Shown: piece after piece, positions 1 through 6,868 of the stretch
Layout: each line of letters opens with the position of its first letter
Numbering within the stretch: the stretch's first letter is position 1
DNA from: Chloroflexaceae bacterium
Lineage (GTDB): Bacteria; Chloroflexota; Chloroflexia; Chloroflexales; Chloroflexaceae
NCBI GenBank assembly: GCA_026417815.1
Contig: JAOACN010000643.1
Span: 1 to 8,133 of the forward strand
Length of the DNA stretch: 8,133 nucleotides
Direction of reading: 5' to 3'
Notes under the pieces: generated by a model
The model's database searches: none
The model's input: only the letters and a program-made list of their open reading frames with translations
What the model was told of the DNA's origin: nothing
Position numbers and translations under genes: made by a program

Positions 1-94
1 TTTTCGTCCTCAGTATAGCACAGTCGCTACGGAACTCGCAGGGATCCCGCGACGTCGTATATCCAGTACGAACATCTGCCGACCTTCGACTCAG

Positions 95-133
95 GCAGGG
101 GTGTGGGGAAACCTGGTTTCCCCGCACCCCTGC
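95..133. repeat. Near-perfect palindrome, 19-bp arms, upstream of the lipoprotein gene
   Basis: Arms 95-113 and 115-133 are complementary around a single central base at 114. The only non-Watson-Crick pair is a T/G wobble (104/124). The core is GGAAACC-T-GGTTTCC, and the same core with a C at the centre recurs at 6950-6964 upstream of ruvA. It ends one base before the AAAGGGAGG ribosome-binding stretch of the lipoprotein gene, so the transcript could carry a hairpin directly 5' of the Shine-Dalgarno. It could be a dispersed REP-like repeat, a protein-binding site or an upstream terminator, but no T-run follows. The palindrome is seen directly and its role is unknown. Confidence 0.8.
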
Positions 134-146
134 AAAGGGAGGCCCT

Positions 147-713
147 ATGCGGCTTGCACATATCACTCGCCCATGGAAGCGCCGGATCGTCCTGCTGCTG
201 GGCGCTGCCATGCTGCCGTTGCTTGGCGCCTGTGGCGCCGCACCAACCCCGCCCGCCACCGCAACGCCCCTGGCGCCGATCGCCACGCCCGCGCCGGGTG
301 GCGCGCCCACGGCCTACCCCGCGCCTGCGGCAAGCCCGATCCCTGCCGCTCAGGCTACTCCTGCCACCCCTGCGGCTTCGGTGGCCCGGGACCGACCCAC
401 CCTGCCGCGGGTCGCGCCGACGGGCGCCCTGCCGCCGCTGACGGGCCTGGGCGAGGTCCCGGCCGATAAGGCTGCCGCCGCCATCGCCGATCTCGCCCGG
501 CGAACCGGGGCCGATCCCTCGGCGATTACTATTGTCTCCGCCGAAGCGGTTACCTGGAACGATGGCGCCCTGGGCTGCCCCCGACCCGGGATGGCCTATA
601 CCCAGGCCCTGGTTGATGGCTACCGCCTGATCCTGAGCCTGAACGGCGTAAACTACGCCTACCATGCCGCGGTGAACGGCGACTTTTTCTATTGTGAACG
701 CCCGGGTGCATAG
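147..713 (+). CDS. Predicted lipoprotein with a C-terminal LGCPxPGMxYTQ-type domain
   Basis: This is a 188-residue secreted lipoprotein of unknown function. The N-terminus has a basic stretch (R8-R13), a hydrophobic core (14-26) and a lipobox L-G-A-C with the lipidated cysteine at C29, so it should be anchored to the outer face of the membrane. Residues 30-98 are a low-complexity Pro/Ala/Thr linker typical of surface lipoproteins. The folded part (about 98-188) carries W137-N-D-G-x-L-G-C-P-R-P-G-M-x-Y-T-Q153, then GYRLIL and a Y-x-Y-H segment. C144 and C183 are the only cysteines in the mature part apart from C29, so they may form a disulfide. I recall similar 'LGCPxPGMxYTQ' domains in secreted proteins of Chloroflexota and cyanobacteria but cannot name a family. 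The ATG at 147 is preceded by GGGAGG at 137-142 with 4 nt spacing. Its stop meets the convergent glycosyltransferase-like gene with 19 bp between them. Confidence 0.85.
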   Translation: MRLAHITRPWKRRIVLLLGAAMLPLLGACGAAPTPPATATPLAPIATPAPGGAPTAYPAPAASPIPAAQATPATPAASVARDRPTLPRVAPTGALPPLTGLGEVPADKAAAAIADLARRTGADPSAITIVSAEAVTWNDGALGCPRPGMAYTQALVDGYRLILSLNGVNYAYHAAVNGDFFYCERPGA

Positions 714-740
714 GCTGTAGGGCAACCCTGGCCTACGGCC
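713..740. terminator. Stem across the two convergent stop codons, possible bidirectional terminator
   Basis: Positions 713-721 pair with 732-740 (nine pairs, one of them a T/G wobble) around a 10-nt loop. The stem overlaps the last base of the lipoprotein stop and the whole stop of the minus-strand gene at 733. A stem between convergent genes is well placed to end transcription both ways. There is no T-tract on either side, so a classical intrinsic terminator is not shown. Confidence 0.35.
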
Positions 741-3213
741 AGCGGTAACGCATCCCCGGCGGCAGGCGCAGCGTCTCGTCGCCAAGCCGGCCAAGGGCCG
801 GATCACCGCCCCCCGGCGGGCGCTCCAGGCGCGCTTCCTCCGTCCACTGCACGATCCAGCCGTTGCGCGCGAGTTCGCCGCTGAGGGCCGGGCCGAGTTC
901 CGCGAAACGCTCTATCGCCGGGCCGAACCCGGCGCATACCGCGCCCGAGGCGAGTTGCCCATCCAGGCAGCGATCGCCGCGCAGGGTCTCGGCCAGGTAC
1001 AGGCGCGCCCCCAGGGGCCGCATCCGCACCGTTCCTTCGCGCAGTTCGAGGCAGACGCGCTCGAAGCACTGGAGATGCCCCCAGGCGAAGGGTACCGCTG
1101 GCGTCAGCGGGAACCCCGCCCGTTCCACGGCCCCCAGTTCGGCCCAGGCCCGGCGCAGGGTTGCCGGCACGAACTGTCCGGTCTCGCCTACGTAGGTGCC
1201 TCCGGCATCGGCGACCGCCAGGCGGGTGAGCGTCTCCATGGACGGCCTGCCGGGGTTGCTGGTCCGCAGTCCCACCGCCAGCAGGTAATCGCCCTGCGCC
1301 AGCCCGGGCGGCAGAGTCAGGGTCTGCACGTGCTGCACCGGCGCTCCCCGCGGCCACTCCGACGGCGGGAACACGCCGTAGAGCAGCGGGCGCTCGCTTT
1401 CGAGGATCGGCGCGCCATTAGCGGTAAGCAGGCGGGTGACGACCGTCAGCGGGGCCGCTGGCGCGCCATCGGCGACCATCCATGCCAGGCCGAGGGCCAG
1501 CACGGCCCCTGGTTCGTGGGCCGCCCCGGGGGGCGGCGCCAGACCATAGGCGGCCAGACGCAACCTGCCCCCCGGTACGCTGAAGAGCAGATCGGTTTCC
1601 TGCGGCGCTCCCAGATTCACTGGACGGTAGAGATCGAAGGTTCCCAGCGAGCCGTCCTGGGCGTAGCGATGGGTCAGGATCTCAATGACTCCCGGGGTCA
1701 GCCAGTTGCCCAGGTAGTCGAGCACCGCCAGGGGGATCTCGCCGTTGGCCAGTTCCCGCAGCAACGGTCGCTCATCGCTCAGGCCCTGGTCAAAGAGCTG
1801 CCGCGCCTCGAACACCTGCAAGCGCGAGCCAACCCCGGCAGCGGCGGCGACCCCCGGCATATCGGTGAAGATCAGCGGCCCCGCCGCGCGCACCTCGGGC
1901 AGCAGCGCGTCGCCAACGCGGCTGAGCGCCGCCAGGACCTGCCGTTCCCGCGCGGCGTCGGCCCAGAGTCCGTAGCGTCCGAAGGCCAGCCGGGGCGGAG
2001 ATGGCTCGATCAGCCCCGCCGGGCGCAACCGATCGGCGTCCCACAGGGGCGGGTAGTAGAGCAGCCCGGCGGCCAGCAGGGCGTAGAAGGCGCCACGCGC
2101 AACCACGTTCGCGCGGCCCGGCGCTGCGTCGTCGTCGGCTCGGGGCAGCCGCGCCGCCGCCCATGCCGCCAGCCAGACCAGCCCGGCGTACAGTTCGAGG
2201 AAGTAGTTGCTGTACGCGCCCACTTTGCCCACCCCGATCGCCGTAACCACGCCCCCCGCAGCATACAGCAGGGCAAGCAGGGCCGACTCCTCCGTCGGTA
2301 CCTGCCGCTTCCGGTTTTCCACCGCTATCCACAAGGTTCCCACAAGGGCCGCGCCGGCCAGGGGCCAGCGCAGGGCGAGCTGCCGCTGCCAGAAGTCGCG
2401 CGCGAGGGTGGCTTCCCAGCGGTTGGCGTTGGCGGCGACCACATGGAACCAGAACCAGCCCTCGCTGCCGATCTGCAACAGCGCAAACGCCAGCCCGCCA
2501 CCCATCCCGACGACGCCGGCGAGCGCCAGGGCGGCCCGGCGCCAGGCGCGGCGTTCGGCAGCCGGCCCCCGCCGGGCCTGCCAGAATAGCCACGCGCCTG
2601 CCGCGGCGGGCGCGGCAATCAGTGAGGGTTTGGTGTACAGGCAGGCCAGCAGCAGCAACCCGGCCCCGGCGGCCCGGCGCAGCGCCGGCGGTCCCGTGCC
2701 GCCCGTGAGGACCGCCAGTCCCCCCAGCCCCAGGGCGATGCCCAGCATATCCACGCGCAACAACGCCGCCCACTCGCGTGTGACCGGCACGCTCAGAAAG
2801 AGCAGGGCAACCAGTGGCGCGCCAGGTAGCCCGAATGACGAACGGCGCGGGCGCGCCAGCACGGCGATGGCCCCCACGATCGCCAGTGCCGAGAGCAGCG
2901 AGAGCAGGCGCCCCGCGCTCAACACCGACCCCGTGAACGGCGCGATCAGCGCGGCGCAGAGCAGGTAGACGGGCGGGTAGTTGACGATCAGGAAGGGCGG
3001 TTCGGCAGGATCGGCATAGAGGCCCCAGATTGGCGTTCCCTGGCGCAAACGCTCGATCTGGGCCAGCAACGGCCCCTCGCCATAGTCAAGCGGGTAGGCA
3101 AAGCCGAGGAGTTGCAGCCCGTGGTCGGCGAAGTAGACCAGGTAAGCCACGGTGAGCGCGGCGAGGGCTACCTGGATGGCCCGGAGCGGGACGCGGTACG
3201 CCATGCGCACCAT
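733..3213 (-). CDS. Polytopic GT-C type glycosyltransferase-like membrane protein with extracytoplasmic C-terminal domains
   Basis: This 826-residue protein probably transfers a sugar from a lipid-linked donor outside the membrane; donor and acceptor are unknown. Residues 11-390 hold roughly ten to eleven hydrophobic segments. The first large loop has D43-Y-G-E46-G, resembling the acidic loop-1 motif of GT-C enzymes, and N78-Y-P-P81, like the YPP motif of PMT/ArnT-type proteins. R153-V-D-M, T194-K-P-S and Y334-S-N-Y-F-L-E follow in or near later membrane segments. Residues 395-535 form a soluble segment. About 548-670 looks like a beta-sandwich. About 678-826 carries two degenerate repeats, Q715-C-F-E-R-V-C-L-E and V788-Q-W-T-E-E-A-R-L-E, resembling the 'G-x-P-L...QYFERxRLE' repeats of secreted Chloroflexota proteins. 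The start is uncertain: the ATG at 3213 overlaps a TATAAT, and the in-frame ATG at 3204 would suit a leaderless transcript. Neither has a Shine-Dalgarno. Family-level assignment is fairly secure; substrate is not. Confidence 0.82.
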   Translation of the reverse strand: MVRMAYRVPLRAIQVALAALTVAYLVYFADHGLQLLGFAYPLDYGEGPLLAQIERLRQGTPIWGLYADPAEPPFLIVNYPPVYLLCAALIAPFTGSVLSAGRLLSLLSALAIVGAIAVLARPRRSSFGLPGAPLVALLFLSVPVTREWAALLRVDMLGIALGLGGLAVLTGGTGPPALRRAAGAGLLLLACLYTKPSLIAAPAAAGAWLFWQARRGPAAERRAWRRAALALAGVVGMGGGLAFALLQIGSEGWFWFHVVAANANRWEATLARDFWQRQLALRWPLAGAALVGTLWIAVENRKRQVPTEESALLALLYAAGGVVTAIGVGKVGAYSNYFLELYAGLVWLAAWAAARLPRADDDAAPGRANVVARGAFYALLAAGLLYYPPLWDADRLRPAGLIEPSPPRLAFGRYGLWADAARERQVLAALSRVGDALLPEVRAAGPLIFTDMPGVAAAAGVGSRLQVFEARQLFDQGLSDERPLLRELANGEIPLAVLDYLGNWLTPGVIEILTHRYAQDGSLGTFDLYRPVNLGAPQETDLLFSVPGGRLRLAAYGLAPPPGAAHEPGAVLALGLAWMVADGAPAAPLTVVTRLLTANGAPILESERPLLYGVFPPSEWPRGAPVQHVQTLTLPPGLAQGDYLLAVGLRTSNPGRPSMETLTRLAVADAGGTYVGETGQFVPATLRRAWAELGAVERAGFPLTPAVPFAWGHLQCFERVCLELREGTVRMRPLGARLYLAETLRGDRCLDGQLASGAVCAGFGPAIERFAELGPALSGELARNGWIVQWTEEARLERPPGGGDPALGRLGDETLRLPPGMRYRWP

Positions 3214-3220
3214 TATAGCA
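3212..3220 (-). promoter_or_regulatory. Extended -10 promoter (TGCTATAAT) overlapping the first ATG of the membrane-protein gene
   Basis: Read on the minus strand, 3220 to 3212 is TGCTATAAT, a perfect -10 hexamer with the TGn extension. Seven bases separate it from the A of the in-frame ATG at 3204, the normal distance to a transcription start. There is no good -35 at 16-18 bp, which extended -10 promoters can tolerate. If active, it would give a leaderless mRNA starting at the codon for M4, and the upstream ATG at 3213 would be promoter rather than message. Confidence 0.45.
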
Positions 3221-3288
3221 GGGAGGCATCAGGCTGTTGCCGCAGGCAGCCAGAAAGGGGAACGACATTGCTTCTCACCCTTCTCCGG

Positions 3289-3325
3289 CCCCCTCCCTCT
3301 CCACCACCGGTGGAGAGGAAGGGGG
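3289..3325. repeat. GC-rich hairpin, 17-bp arms, in the spacer between two minus-strand genes
   Basis: Arms 3289-3305 and 3309-3325 pair with one mismatch (3295/3319) around the loop ACC. On the + strand it is followed by a G-rich tract at about 3341-3356. The hairpin lies 43 bp beyond the acyl-CoA dehydrogenase stop on the minus strand, so it may end the hydrolase/dehydrogenase transcript. No T-run follows, so it may instead be a REP-like dispersed repeat. Its sequence style (CCCTCTCC... GGAGAGG) resembles interspersed palindromes I recall from GC-rich bacteria. Confidence 0.6.
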
Positions 3326-3367
3326 CGCCGAGCGCAGCGAGGCGGGGGGGGGAGAGGACTACTCACC

Positions 3368-4579
3368 TCACGAATGCGGCGCGTGCTTGGGCGTCGGGTA
3401 GACCCCCTCGTGCCGGTGGATGCGGTAACCCACCTGCTTGAGCAACTCGGAGGCAATAACCGACTTCTGGATCTCGTTGGTGCCCTCGAAGATGCGCGTG
3501 ACGCGGGCGTCACGGTACATGCGCTCAAGCGGCAGTTCCCGCGAGAAGCCCATACCGCCGTGGATCTGGATGGCCTCGTCAATGACTTCGCTGGCCATTT
3601 CGGAGCAGTAGAGCTTGACGATGCTGCTCTCCAGCGTGGCGTTCTTGCCGGCGTCCACCTTCCTGGCGGTATCGTAGACGATCTGCTCCATGGTGTAGAT
3701 TTTCACCGCCATTTCGGCCAGTTTGAACTGAATGGCCTGGAACTCGGCAATGGGCCGCCCGAACTGGTGGCGGGTGATCGCGTACTGGCGGCTGAGTTCG
3801 AAGGCCTCCTTGGCTCCGCCAACGGCGACGCCGCCGAGGCCGCAGCGCCCGATGTCGAGGGTCTTCATCGCCAGGGGGAAGCCGTGCCCCACGCCGGCAA
3901 GGACGTTCTCGGCGGGCACGCGCATATCCTCGAAGTAGAGGCTGGCGGTGTGCGAGGCGCGCAGGCCCATCTTGTCCTCGATCTTCCCGACCTTGAAGCC
4001 CGGGTAATCTTTCTCGACGATGAAGGCGGTAATACCGCCGCGGGCGCCCTTGGACTTGTCGGTCACCGCGTGGACGACGATCACATCGGCGAAGCTGCCG
4101 TTGGTGATCCACATCTTCTGCCCGTTGATCACCCACTCATCGCCGTGCAGTTCGGCAGTGGTGCTGATATGCGCGGCGTCGCTGCCCGCGTTCGGCTCGG
4201 TCAGCGCCCAGGCGCCGATGAGGCGGCCCTGGTTCAGCCCCCGCAGATACTTGTCCTTCTGGGCCTCGTTGCCGCCGAGGTGGATGCTCATCGCGCACAA
4301 CTGGGTGTGCGCGCCGATAATCGTGGCGATACTGGCGTCACCCCGCTGCAACTCCTCCATCAGCACGCAGTAGCCGGTGATGCCCAGATCGAGACCGCCA
4401 TACTTCTCCGGGAAAGGCACGGCGAGAAGGCCAAGCTCCCCGGCCTTCTTAATCACCTCCAGGGGCACCCGCTCTTCTTCGTCAATCTCGCGCGCGATGG
4501 GGCGGATCTCCTTGTTCACGAACTCGCGGACGGTCTGGCGCAGCATCTTGATTTCGTCGCTGTGCTCGTACTCGATCAT
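3368..4579 (-). CDS. Acyl-CoA dehydrogenase (short/medium-chain type)
   Basis: This 403-residue FAD enzyme should oxidise an acyl-CoA to the trans-2-enoyl-CoA, passing electrons to ETF, in the cytoplasm. The family layout is complete. The N-terminal helical domain spans about 1-122. The FAD/substrate beta domain has W124-A-L-T-E-P-N-A-G-S-D134 and M156-W-I-T-N160. The C-terminal helical domain contains Q338-x2-G-G-x-G-F-x2-E-x4-R-x3-D357, which fits the second family signature. The likely catalytic base is E365 in R-I-F-E-G-T-N-E-I-Q, the position used by SCAD/MCAD/bacterial butyryl-CoA dehydrogenases. Chain-length preference cannot be read from this. The C-terminus has a short His/Lys tail (about 385-403). 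The frame stays open far upstream, but the ATG at 4579 is chosen because it begins the family N-terminus and has GGGAGG 5 nt upstream on the minus strand. It follows the CocE-like hydrolase by 34 bp, so co-transcription is likely. Confidence 0.95.
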   Translation of the reverse strand: MIEYEHSDEIKMLRQTVREFVNKEIRPIAREIDEEERVPLEVIKKAGELGLLAVPFPEKYGGLDLGITGYCVLMEELQRGDASIATIIGAHTQLCAMSIHLGGNEAQKDKYLRGLNQGRLIGAWALTEPNAGSDAAHISTTAELHGDEWVINGQKMWITNGSFADVIVVHAVTDKSKGARGGITAFIVEKDYPGFKVGKIEDKMGLRASHTASLYFEDMRVPAENVLAGVGHGFPLAMKTLDIGRCGLGGVAVGGAKEAFELSRQYAITRHQFGRPIAEFQAIQFKLAEMAVKIYTMEQIVYDTARKVDAGKNATLESSIVKLYCSEMASEVIDEAIQIHGGMGFSRELPLERMYRDARVTRIFEGTNEIQKSVIASELLKQVGYRIHRHEGVYPTPKHAPHS

Positions 4580-4613
4580 TGGGTCCTCCCATGTGCGGCG
4601 GCGCCCGGCCGCC

Positions 4614-6386
4614 CTATGCCTCTCCGTCACCTTCCATCGCCCGGCGGGTCGTGGCCGAGACGACTGGAAGCACCAGTGCCGAGGGATGATCCACGTCGTG
4701 GTAGATCGTTTGTTCGGCCGCCGGGCCCGGCACGGCGCCGGCGTCGCGGAAACGGCGCCCATCGCCGGGGTTGGCGCCCCAGCGCGGATGCGCCGCGCTG
4801 CACACATGCACACGGATCCGATGGCCGCGCCGGAAGCGCTGCGCCGTTGCGCCCAGATCGAGATCCAGTCGCAGACTGCCATCGGATTGCGGCTCGCCCA
4901 CCCCCGGTGTGACCCGGCATAGCCCTTCACACACGTTGATCGAGCGCCCGTCGGGATACACGTCGCACACCCGACCGATGAAGTCGGTGTAGGGGAGACT
5001 CGAGTGCGCGTACAGTTCCAGACGCACGTAGCCGATCACGTCCACCTCGGCGTGGAGGGGCGGGGGGGTGTAGCTGAGGAGATCAGCGCGTCCCTCGATG
5101 GGGCGCTGATCGCGGGGTCCGCCGCGCGTGCCGAGTACCGGACCACCGATAGACGGTGTCGGGTTGCGGGGATGGTAGCAGTAGCGATCCGGCGTGCTGC
5201 TCACGGCGGGCGGATGGGTCGAGAGCATGCCCTCGGCATGGAGGTAGTACCGCGTCATGGCGGCGGGTGGTGGCCAGTAGTCCATCTCGTGCCACTCGTT
5301 GCTGCCCATCAGGGCCAGCCGCACTGGCCGGCGCCGGAGACGTTCCCGGCGCCCTTTGAGGTGGACATCGAACCACCACAGCCCCTCGCGCAGCGCGTCC
5401 AGGGCGAGCGCGGGGTCGTTATGATGGCGGGGCAGCACGGTCAGATACGGGGTGCGCCCCGCAGCGAGAAGCGCGGTGTAATCAGCGAGTTGATCGCGCA
5501 GGAAGAGGTCGTGCCAGCCGGCCACCAGATGGACCGGCGCACGGGTCCGGTCCAGGTTGCGATGCTGGTCAACCTGGCGCCAGTAGGCCCCCTCGGGGTC
5601 GGGGTCGTCGAGCCAGTGCTGGTAAAAATCCACCCGCTCACCGATCGCCATCCGGTCAGCCTCGCCCATGGGCTGGCTGGCCATAACGGTGGTGAGGGCC
5701 GCCTCGCGGCGCGGCGAGAACAGGAAGAGGGTCGTGGCAAGGTCAAGATCGGCGCCGGGCCGGTGGGTGGCGCGGAGCAGGCTGGCCCAGCGGAGGCTTG
5801 ACTCAAAGGCGAAGGCGCCGTACGGATACACCGCCCGCGAGAAGCGCGCCGTGATGGCCACCGGCGTGAGGGCCTTGAGGTAGGGTGGCGCGTCGGAGGC
5901 AACCGCCCACTGCGTATAACCCGGGTAGCTTATCCCCCACATACCCAGGTTGCCGTCGAACCAGGGCTGCCTGGCAACCCACTCCAGCGTCGCCCGTCCG
6001 TCGGCGGCTTCGTGCACAAACGGCTCGAAGGCCCCCTCCGAGCGGTAACGCCCCCGCACGCCCTGCACGACCACGTTGTAGCCCTGCCCGGCAAAGAGCC
6101 TGGCGATAAAGCCGGCAAATGGGCCAGCCGCGCGCAGTTCTGAGGGACGACCGTAGGGGGTCCGCACCAGGATGGTCGGGAAGCGTCCGGAGCCACGCGG
6201 CATGTAGCGGTCGGCGTAGAGCGTCACGCCGTCCGGCATGCGCACGGGAACATCCCGCTCGACGGCGACGGCGTGTCGCGCCGGGGGCAGGCCGAAGGCC
6301 CGTGCCGCCAGGGTACGGCGGGCCAGGTAAGCCCCCATTCCGGCCAGGCCGAACCCGGCGAGGCTCAGGACGGTCGAGCGCCTCAT
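4614..6386 (-). CDS. CocE/NonD-family serine hydrolase (X-Pro dipeptidyl-peptidase-like), membrane-anchored
   Basis: This 590-residue alpha/beta hydrolase should cleave esters or amides; members include cocaine esterase, glutaryl-7-ACA acylases and X-prolyl dipeptidyl peptidases, so the substrate is open. Residues 6-29 form a hydrophobic N-terminal segment after M-R-R, a signal peptide or anchor, placing the enzyme outside the cytoplasmic membrane. The hydrolase domain begins about 40 (RMPDGVTLYADRY). R75-T-P-Y78 carries the tyrosine equivalent to the CocE oxyanion residue. The nucleophile is S153 in W150-G-I-S-Y-P-G156. The triad acid is likely D293 in G290-W-H-D. The histidine is likely H322 in L-P-R-H-H-N, where CocE has G-P-W-S-H. 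The C-terminal jelly-roll of the family covers about 425-575. The ATG at 6386 has AGGAGG with 7 nt spacing, half inside a predicted stem (6397-6440). First gene of a probable two-gene unit with the acyl-CoA dehydrogenase. Confidence 0.9.
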   Translation of the reverse strand: MRRSTVLSLAGFGLAGMGAYLARRTLAARAFGLPPARHAVAVERDVPVRMPDGVTLYADRYMPRGSGRFPTILVRTPYGRPSELRAAGPFAGFIARLFAGQGYNVVVQGVRGRYRSEGAFEPFVHEAADGRATLEWVARQPWFDGNLGMWGISYPGYTQWAVASDAPPYLKALTPVAITARFSRAVYPYGAFAFESSLRWASLLRATHRPGADLDLATTLFLFSPRREAALTTVMASQPMGEADRMAIGERVDFYQHWLDDPDPEGAYWRQVDQHRNLDRTRAPVHLVAGWHDLFLRDQLADYTALLAAGRTPYLTVLPRHHNDPALALDALREGLWWFDVHLKGRRERLRRRPVRLALMGSNEWHEMDYWPPPAAMTRYYLHAEGMLSTHPPAVSSTPDRYCYHPRNPTPSIGGPVLGTRGGPRDQRPIEGRADLLSYTPPPLHAEVDVIGYVRLELYAHSSLPYTDFIGRVCDVYPDGRSINVCEGLCRVTPGVGEPQSDGSLRLDLDLGATAQRFRRGHRIRVHVCSAAHPRWGANPGDGRRFRDAGAVPGPAAEQTIYHDVDHPSALVLPVVSATTRRAMEGDGEA

Positions 6387-6396
6387 CAGCGCCCCT

Positions 6397-6440
6397 CCTG
6401 CTGACAGGTCCGACTATTGCGATCCACATTGGTCAGCAGG
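6397..6440 (-). promoter_or_regulatory. 5' stem that includes part of the hydrolase Shine-Dalgarno
   Basis: On the minus-strand message, CCTGCTGAC (6440-6432) can pair perfectly with GTCAGCAGG (6405-6397) across a 26-nt loop. The final AGG of the second arm is the first half of the AGGAGG ribosome-binding site, and the ATG follows at 6386. Folding would therefore partly hide the binding site, a geometry used for translational control by a protein, ligand or temperature. The pairing is seen; regulation is inference. The same dyad could instead be an operator in DNA. Confidence 0.4.
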
Positions 6441-6642
6441 CCCGCCATCGGAACAGTCTCACTTTCATAGGTTCAACGAACCAGGGATGCGCTACAATGG
6501 TCCCCCTGCGCAACGGTGCGAGTCATTAGCGGGGCAATCCGGCAAGTTCTCGAACGCAGGGTCCAGGAGGGCTTTGCCTTCCCAGGAACGCTCCTCCGAG
6601 CCCTTTCGTGTAACGGGACGTGCCGAACCCACTATGTAGTCA

Positions 6643-6676
6643 TTACACGTTGCGTTATAAAAATCATAACATGTAA
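6643..6676. promoter_or_regulatory. AT-rich dyad in an otherwise GC-rich spacer, possible operator
   Basis: TTACA (6643-6647) pairs with TGTAA (6672-6676), and inside it GTTAT (6654-6658) pairs with ATAAC (6666-6670) around AAAAATC. The two halves are separated by an unpaired CGTTGC on one side and a single A on the other. This is the clearest AT island in the window and could be a regulator-binding or promoter region, but no matching -35/-10 pair is evident. Confidence 0.25.
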
Positions 6677-6868
6677 GCTGATACGCTGTCAAGATGACGC
6701 CGCGCGTCAGCGCGGCAGGGAGGGCGTGAGCAACGTCCGTCACCCACGACACGGTATGGGGCGGCGTAGCCGCCCCGGGGATCATTTTCAGTGGTTCTGG
6801 CGCGTCAGGCAAGGCTTGCTCGAGGTCCGCCGCCAGCGGGGTCTGGGGCTTCTCCCAATGACGTTGCA

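Noticed and set aside
12..25. Sequence near the window start resembling the TATAGCAGTC inverted repeat
   Set aside because: It reads TATAGCACAGTC, with two extra bases inside, and has no partner arm nearby, so it is not a supportable second element.
955..2589. 544-codon open frame on + opposite the membrane-protein gene
   Set aside because: It lies entirely antisense to a gene with clear membrane segments and family motifs. Its product is Gln/Arg/Pro-rich low complexity, the usual shadow in GC-rich DNA.
3152..4912. 586-codon open frame on + opposite the acyl-CoA dehydrogenase
   Set aside because: Antisense to an intact, signature-bearing acyl-CoA dehydrogenase, and it runs across an intergenic hairpin and part of the hydrolase gene. 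No recognisable domain.
4580..4930. N-terminal extension of the acyl-CoA dehydrogenase frame to 4930
   Set aside because: The extra 117 residues overlap the hydrolase gene, lack family similarity and precede a well-placed ATG with GGGAGG at 4579.
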